Shown here piece by piece: positions 58,972-64,000 of a stretch of DNA of 64,000 bases. The translations under genes and the position numbers were made by a program. The first letter of the stretch is position 1. Every line of letters starts with the position of its first letter. Source of the DNA: Mesodorylaimus sp. YZB2_4 (taxonomy: Eukaryota > Nematoda > Enoplea > Dorylaimida > Dorylaimidae). The stretch covers positions 310,001 through 374,000 of the forward strand of contig JASANH010000123.1 of assembly GCA_030248295.1 (NCBI GenBank), written 5' to 3'. A model generated the notes under the pieces. The model saw only the letters and a list, made by a program, of their open reading frames with translations, did no database searches and had not been told where the DNA came from.

Positions 58972-61499
58972 TTACTTGGATTCCACTTCCATAGCTTCGA
59001 CCACATCGAATTTTAGTTGTTTCGATTTCAAAACCGTGCTAGTATTTTGTGCATGACGATAATTCAATTCTCTGAAAAATGAAAAAGAATTACATGAAAA
59101 TTTTGAAACTAAAATAAATTTAAAATTTTGTTAAAGAATTTAAAAACCCACTTTCAAAATATTATCTTGAAAACTTTAAAAAGTCTTAAAATTTTAGACT
59201 ATTTTAAAAAATTGTGAGAACATTTCAAAAATTTAAAATCTTGAAGTTTGAAAACCATTTTTTTAAATTAAAAACCAAGTTCTTTCAAAAATTTGAAAAT
59301 TTTTTTAAAATCACTCAACACTTTAAAAGTTTGAAATCCACTTACTTATCGGATGGTTGACAAAAATCGGGAACAACACGATCGAATTCACGAGCCCCTT
59401 CTTTGCGAATAACACAAAAACGTAATGCATTGCCCGAACTCAAATCGCTATGCATGCCAGAAATGAGTGCATTTTTCACCAATTCTATGGCTTCTTCTTC
59501 CTGAAAAATTCTTTTGTTTTTTCGATTGGATCAATGCCAATTCGGATTTTTTTAAATTTTACCGTCATATTCAATTTAAATTGCCGTTCCAAAACTCCCA
59601 AAGCGGCCAAACTGCCCGAGCCTAGAAAAATGAATGAATCTAATTTTTTTCAAGTCTGCCAACCTGCCTGACTTTCTGACGGGTGGCCAGTACACTACCA
59701 CACTATAACCCACATTACACCATGGCACGGTCAAGCAAGGTTATAGTTTACGAAACCAGCCTCCATCACCGGGGATCGAACCCGGGACGAGACTAACCAT
59801 TTTCAACCTAGCGCTGAACCACTGCACCACACCTCTCCTGGGGGGGGGGGGGGAATTTAGACGGTAACAGAATAACATAAGGGATAGACAATAGTTTACA
59901 AACCAACCTCCATCACCGGGGATCGAACCCAGGGCGAGTCCGGCTGCACACTACCTTAGCGTCGAACCACTACACCACACGGGCCCGCAGAGGCGGGGGG
60001 AAGGGGGGAGACGAGTGCTCGACACTTACCATCGGCAATGAATGGATCCATGCTGGTGCTACCGTAAGCAGAACACGAGTACAAATGCGGGCCATAAAAA
60101 TCGACACCTCCAATCACCAAATACGCTCCCACATAGCCTTGGTAGCTAAAAGAGAGGGAAAGGACAGTTTAGACTGGAACAATGCTAAGAACACTGCCCG
60201 AATCACCTGATTTTACACTGATTTAGCTTCACTTATATTCAGCCCCTTCTTATAGATCATTCAAATTTGAATTCCCGCCTGTACGGTAGCTTGACTGCTT
60301 ATGACAACTTGACACACGCTGAGCAGATTTCTTCGACCTACCGATTGCAAGTCAAACTTAACGAATAGCAGCTCCATACAGCTGGCGGGAATTTAAATTT
60401 TCAATCTCAAGATTTTAAATTCAATTAACATAACTTCTACGTTTTTGCCCACGTGAAAAAAATCGTAACGTTTCTGTAAATTGAAAAAATAAGAGAAATG
60501 TCTCACCGAAACAGATGTTGTTTCGCAGTACGCAAAGCGGCCACCACACGAGCCTTGCGTCCAGTATTCAATTCTTGTAATTTCAAATTCGACGATATCA
60601 TTTTGGTCACTTGGTCTAAATCGGCTGCAGTTCCGGCCCCGCAAGCACTATAAAGAATCAAAATTTCACCAAAGCCTTTTTTGAAAAGTATACCAAAATA
60701 CACACTTACTAAATACTATCGGTTAGTTTATGCAATTTGATACAATCCTTATCAGCGATCAGCTCGCCAGCCGTGGCTCGAGAATCCGCTCCGACCACAA
60801 CTCCATCCTGAAACAAAAGTTGACGTTACAACTTTTAGATATAACTCGGAAATCTATCCCCTGGCTAGAGAGCGGGTGCAGAAAGCAAAAAACAGGAATT
60901 TTCAAGTTTAATGCGCAATGGAAGGCAAAGCCGCCCAGAGCGCTCAATCGAACTTCCCTCCCGCTTGTCATACAGTTCTTGCACCTGAGCATCAATGCGC
61001 GCGGCAAATTCAAATATTTGAATGCTACAAGTTCTGCGTGAACGAATTACAGCACATTCTCTGTTTGATTATTCCTTTATTTTGAAAATGCGACTTACAT
61101 AGGCTCACGTCAAAAATGTGGGCATGGGCGAGGATTGCCTTGGCTTATTTTCCTCACCTCACACATGTTACTTTTTCCCACTCCCACCTCACCTTAAATA
61201 CGGTCCCCACAATCGTCGTTCCCGTTTTCCTCATCGTCGGTGGATGTGCGCCCATTTTTTCCAATGCGGCATTCCTAAAAAAAGTTATAACTGGACATTT
61301 GAGTCCGAAAACGCAAATCTTTTCGACATTCTTGCCTGGAACAATTATCAAACGAAAATGCGCCCAATTTTTCGCGGAATACTTCTTCAAGCGATTCCAT
61401 TCTTTTCTAAATTTCGAATTTTGAAAGTGTTTGACGCAAAATAACTGCACGAAATCAATCGGACGAATCGAAAATCGGAGCGAAGAGGAAAGATGACAT
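58972..61499 (-). CDS. PSMB7: proteasome subunit beta type-7 (beta-2, trypsin-like site)
   Basis: Exons: 61499-61465 (tentative), 61274-61193, 60807-60710, 60647-60507, 60145-60030, 59621-59563, 59500-59346 and 59071-58972 (TAA), phases consistent, about 261 residues (family ~277). The short propeptide ends KTG before the catalytic Thr1 of TTIVG. Counting from it, Asp17 and Arg19 (GADSRAT) and Lys33 (KDCIK) are in place, so the subunit should be active. Further signatures are [63 protein letters not shown], then [19 protein letters not shown]. The N-terminal exon fits in phase ([12 protein letters not shown]) but uses a weak GTCCGA donor. The intron between exons 5 and 6 carries two SINEs and a poly-G run. 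Confidence 0.95.
59695..59845 (-). mobile_element. tRNA-derived SINE, family B (copy 3)
   Basis: Minus strand GTGTGGTGCAGTGGTTCAGC (A box), CCCGGGTTCGATCCCCGG (perfect B box), then GATGGAGGCTGG. It ends against a poly-G/C run at 59840-59852. Confidence 0.85.
59880..59998 (-). mobile_element. tRNA-derived SINE, family B (copy 4)
   Basis: Minus strand GTGTGGTGTAGTGGTTCGAC, then CCTGGGTTCGATCCCCGGTG and ATGGAGGTTGGTTTG. It is a close sibling of the copy 50 bp away and in the same orientation, suggesting insertion next to or duplication of the first. Confidence 0.85.
60265..60405. mobile_element. TIR element, GAATTTCCCGC family (short copy 5)
   Basis: Left CAAATTTGAATTCCCGCC, right GGCGGGAATTTAAATTTTC, 140 bp overall, with GCTTATGACAAC inside the left end. 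It lies in PSMB7 intron 4. Confidence 0.7.
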
Positions 61500-61823
61500 T
61501 GCAAAGTCGTGTGCGCACACTTGGTAAAATTAAGTTTCAGCTATCACCGATCCCCTCGAAATCTTTTGAAACTCGACTATTTTCTCAATAAAATTATCAC
61601 TCCACATCTTTTAAAAATTTTCATTAGCGGGTTTCTGTGCTTATCTTCATGTGTCTTAAAAATCGATATCTGAAACATAATTTTAACAAAAAATCAAATT
61701 TCACTTCTGCTCCTCGCCGAAAAACATAAATCATTCTCGAGTCGATTCGGATTTCGCTAGACTTTTCAGTGAGAGATTAAGATACTTTAATTAGTTATTG
61801 TATTATTATTCTCAGGTCTCAAA
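61500..61823. promoter_or_regulatory. divergent intergenic region PSMB7 / F-box gene
   Basis: About 324 bp separate the tentative PSMB7 ATG (61499, minus) from the F-box ATG (61824, plus). A shared or overlapping bidirectional promoter is likely. No specific motif stands out. Confidence 0.45.
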
Positions 61824-62927
61824 ATGCTTGGAATGCAGTAAGTTTTTAAATTGACCAATTTGACTTTTTTTAGCCAGTGTTTTTTTCCATTCCCAGACTC
61901 ATCGATTTACCGGACGAAGCGTTAGCCGAAATTTTTCAACGTTTAGACTGGCTTTCTCGAATTAATTGCGAGCTCGTTTCACGCCATTTTCATAAAGTAT
62001 GTAATGAAATTTGCACATCGCCGACGTATCCTTGGATCGATTTACCAAATCGAGGGACTTTGACCATAACGAATTTTGGATATATGACGCCTTCGAGATG
62101 GGTAAGCCTAGAATTATCGCATTTTTTCTTCCATCCGATCATCATACTGTAATTATTCAAGATTTCACGGACTTCGCACATTGCAAAATTTGAATCTCCC
62201 GCTTCGAGCCGCTTATGACACTATTAACTAGCCCCGCTCCAAAACTTGTGCGCCAGTTTTATACTTAAATTTTTATTCATAGTTTTTTCGTGTGGCTTAA
62301 TTGAATTCTTTTTCCAAAAGTTGGCAGATGTTGTTGCAAGTTATTTTTAGAAAACTTTAAAGAGCGGAACGCGCGCAAGCATTTTTTATTTATGTGAAAC
62401 TGTCATAAGGAGTTTTTAAAGCTGTAGCGGGAAATTCAAATATTTTGTTGCACAAAATCTTTGAAATGGTTTGTTGATATCTTTTCAACCTAATAATTTA
62501 GTTTTTTTTTACTGACTAGTTCTTAAGGCGGATTTCGGACATGCAAGTTTTTTTGTTTTTAATTCCATCATCTCGAGACATGTAAAATTTCTGTTATCAA
62601 ATTTCATAGATTTTACGCGACGATTCGATGCAAGTATATTTGCGCCAAGACGAGACGACTGTCGAAGGATTTTTACATTTTCTCAAGAATGTTCTGTCAA
62701 AATTAGGCCCCCAAATCGGAACTTTGGACTTGCGGGGTGTGAAATTGTGTCCGAAGACTATCGATTTATTATGCGAATATTCAAAATTTATCGATCGTTT
62801 TAAAATGTTCAAATGCCGTTTAGTCGGCGATATTCACGCATCGAAATTCGCAAAATTGAAAGATAAACTGTACGTCGAATACGGACCTGGAATGACTTCG
62901 ATCATGGATTTCTATCAGTCGATTTGA
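61824..62927 (+). CDS. F-box protein (SCF substrate adaptor)
   Basis: Three exons: 61824-61837, 61897-62101 and 62610-62927 (TGA), phases 2 and 0, 178 residues. After MLGMQ comes an F-box, LIDLPDEALAEIFQRLDWLS followed by RINCELVSRHFHKVCN, matching the LPxE...IFxxL...L.....VSrxfh pattern that binds SKP1. The remaining ~110 residues (FLKNVLSKLGPQIGTLDLRG, LLCEYSKFIDRFKMFKC) look like a degenerate leucine-rich or FTH-type region and may contact a substrate. The product is short and no paralogue is present in the window. Intron 2 is largely a TIR element. The tiny first exon (14 nt) is inferred from the splice sites and phase; an alternative start cannot be excluded. Confidence 0.82.
62187..62447. 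mobile_element. TIR element, GAATTTCCCGC family (copy 6)
   Basis: Left AAAATTTGAATCTCCCGCTT with GAGCCGCTTATGACAC; right ACTGTCATAAGGAG...GCGGGAAATTCAAATATTTT. About 260 bp, noncoding, inside the F-box gene's second intron. Confidence 0.82.
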
Positions 62928-63154
62928 GAAAGATTCTTGTGTTTTTGTTAAAAATGTTGAGTATGTGTGATTTTCTTCGCGAGATTTTCCTGCTTGTTGA
63001 GATATGGATTTTTGCCGATTCATGAAATGCCTTCGTGGGCAGTTTGGAAAATGACTGTTATATTCATTATGTATATAGATTGTGTATTCCCAGCGATTAT
63101 GGTCATGGATTGCCAGGGATATGACTAGTATGATGCGGATGAGCATTCATTAAC

Positions 63155-63302
63155 ACGTGAGGATTAAGGGGCTGGGGTCGTCTGCCTGTCACGGGGGAGG
63201 GTTCGACTCCCGCCCCGGCACAAAATGATTGTCAAATATGTGTTCCTTAGCCGTCGAGTGCGATGTACAGTGCTTGGCTATAGATAAAGTATGACATGAC
63301 TC
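63155..63302 (+). mobile_element. tRNA-derived SINE, family A (copy 4)
   Basis: B box GGGTTCGACTCCCGCC near 63199, then TGATTGTCAAATATGTGTTC, CTTAGCCGTCGAGTGCGATG, TACAGTGCTTGGCTATAG and ATAAAGTATGACATGAC. This is the best-preserved tail of the family. Confidence 0.88.
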
Positions 63303-63310
63303 CACAAAAA

Positions 63311-63500
63311 AGATTGTCCTGGCTTGGATTCGAACCCTTGGCTCTCCTAGTTGACCCACGGACGCTCACCCATCGGGCATCCATCTTAAGAACTATATCT
63401 GGTCTGAAGTAATCCAATTTTTTTCAAAAAGTTTCAGCCTGAATGAGATTCGAACCCGCGCCAGTGAGATTTGTACATGTCAAGCCCTGGCCCTGACTTT
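63311..63500 (-). repeat. two tRNA-like blocks
   Basis: Minus-strand B boxes GGGTTCGAATCCAAGCC (near 63330) and GCGGGTTCGAATCTCATTC (near 63450), each preceded by A-box-like sequence (GATGGGTGAGCGTCCG for the first). Cloverleaf folding is not convincing, so these are probably SINE heads related to those at 50370 and 50965. Confidence 0.5.
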
Positions 63501-64000
63501 CGCTGAATATGCGATTCTCTAATCATGTGTCCAATATTTCGAAGAAGACTAGGTGTATACTTCGGCGCATTGCGGCGGCGTGCTGATCCGAAGACTCTTG
63601 GAACTGTGTACGGTGCGTGTCTATGATCCGATTGCGAAGAAAGACATTGATAACATTGAAAAGTCACAAGTCCATGCAGGCCGCCTCATTTTAAACGATT
63701 TAAATATTTACCTCATCAGGCCAACTACTGTACTCAGCAGAGGGCAGCGGCCGAAGTCCTGCAAATTTTTAGAAACATTCTCGCTTCGTCGGGTCTTTTG
63801 TGCAAAAAAGTTTGAATTCGCCTGGAAGACGGAACCAAAGCCCATAACCTGAACAGCGGGTTCAGAAGAGCCCTGCGAGTGTTTCTCAACTTTCTGTCGC
63901 CTCGCAGCACACGAATTTAAAAAACTTGCAAGATTTTAGGAGCTGACCGCTGCTGACCAGCTGGCCAGAAGGGCCAAATATTTGCAGTAGAGCTTTCTTC
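63501..64000. other. window end, repeat fragment, no gene seen
   Basis: 63860-64000 (GTTTCTCAACTTTCTG...CCGCTGCTGACCAGCTGGCC...GTAGAGCTTTCTTC) matches 37965-38100 and, inverted, 36640-36712. A plus-strand frame from 63553 lacks homology or splice support. Confidence 0.45.

Overview
This is nuclear DNA of a compact, intron-rich animal genome. Genes on both strands are cut by GT-AG introns, many with T-rich acceptors (TTTTCAG, TTTTTAG). Reconstructed proteins match conserved metazoan families. Short introns, the T-rich acceptors, an F-box gene, a divergent receptor tyrosine phosphatase and a NUDT18-type Nudix gene fit an invertebrate, possibly a nematode. No lineage-diagnostic marker was found, so that placement is an inference. 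All identifications come from reading the sequence, with no database search.

Layout: 1-1971 (+) 3' part of a cystinosin gene. 2180-13263 (-) tandem array of three RNF26-like multi-pass RING E3 ligase genes set in ATCGAT/GATC-rich satellite-like DNA; the most upstream copy is split by a 1.6-kb hAT-like insertion. 14663-15175 (-) unrecognised membrane-protein exon. 16038-22539 (-) complete cyclin H gene (nine exons). 23.8-24.4 kb LINE and MITE remnants. 25573-26620 (-) secreted VWA-like/TSP1-like protein, with a decayed second copy at 35262-36163. 27908-30457 (+) NUDT18-like Nudix hydrolase, with a displaced inverted copy of one exon at 39600-39850. 30.5-41.8 kb is mostly transposon debris, including a 1.1-kb hAT-type element with a perfect 8-bp target duplication and a nonsense-interrupted GPCR fragment. 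41884-45930 (-) receptor-type protein tyrosine phosphatase. 46435-49418 (-) mitochondrial glutamyl-tRNA synthetase (EARS2). 49887-55528 (-) phosphatidylserine synthase (PTDSS1 type). 56327-58680 (+) ribosomal protein S5. 58972-61499 (-) proteasome beta-2 subunit (PSMB7). 61824-62927 (+) F-box protein. 62.9-64 kb tRNA-derived SINEs and tRNA-like repeats.

The intact genes are housekeeping functions (lysosomal cystine export, CDK-activating kinase/TFIIH, nucleotide sanitation, mitochondrial translation, phospholipid synthesis, ribosome, proteasome) with no evident shared pathway. PTDSS1/RPS5 and PSMB7/F-box are head-to-head pairs; cystinosin/RNF26-like and RPS5/PSMB7 are tail-to-tail. The unusual content is the mobile-element layer: two tRNA-derived SINE families, a TIR family (ends like GAATTTCCCGC) with at least six copies, three hAT-like insertions with 8-bp duplications, long foldback elements, and minisatellites confined to introns.
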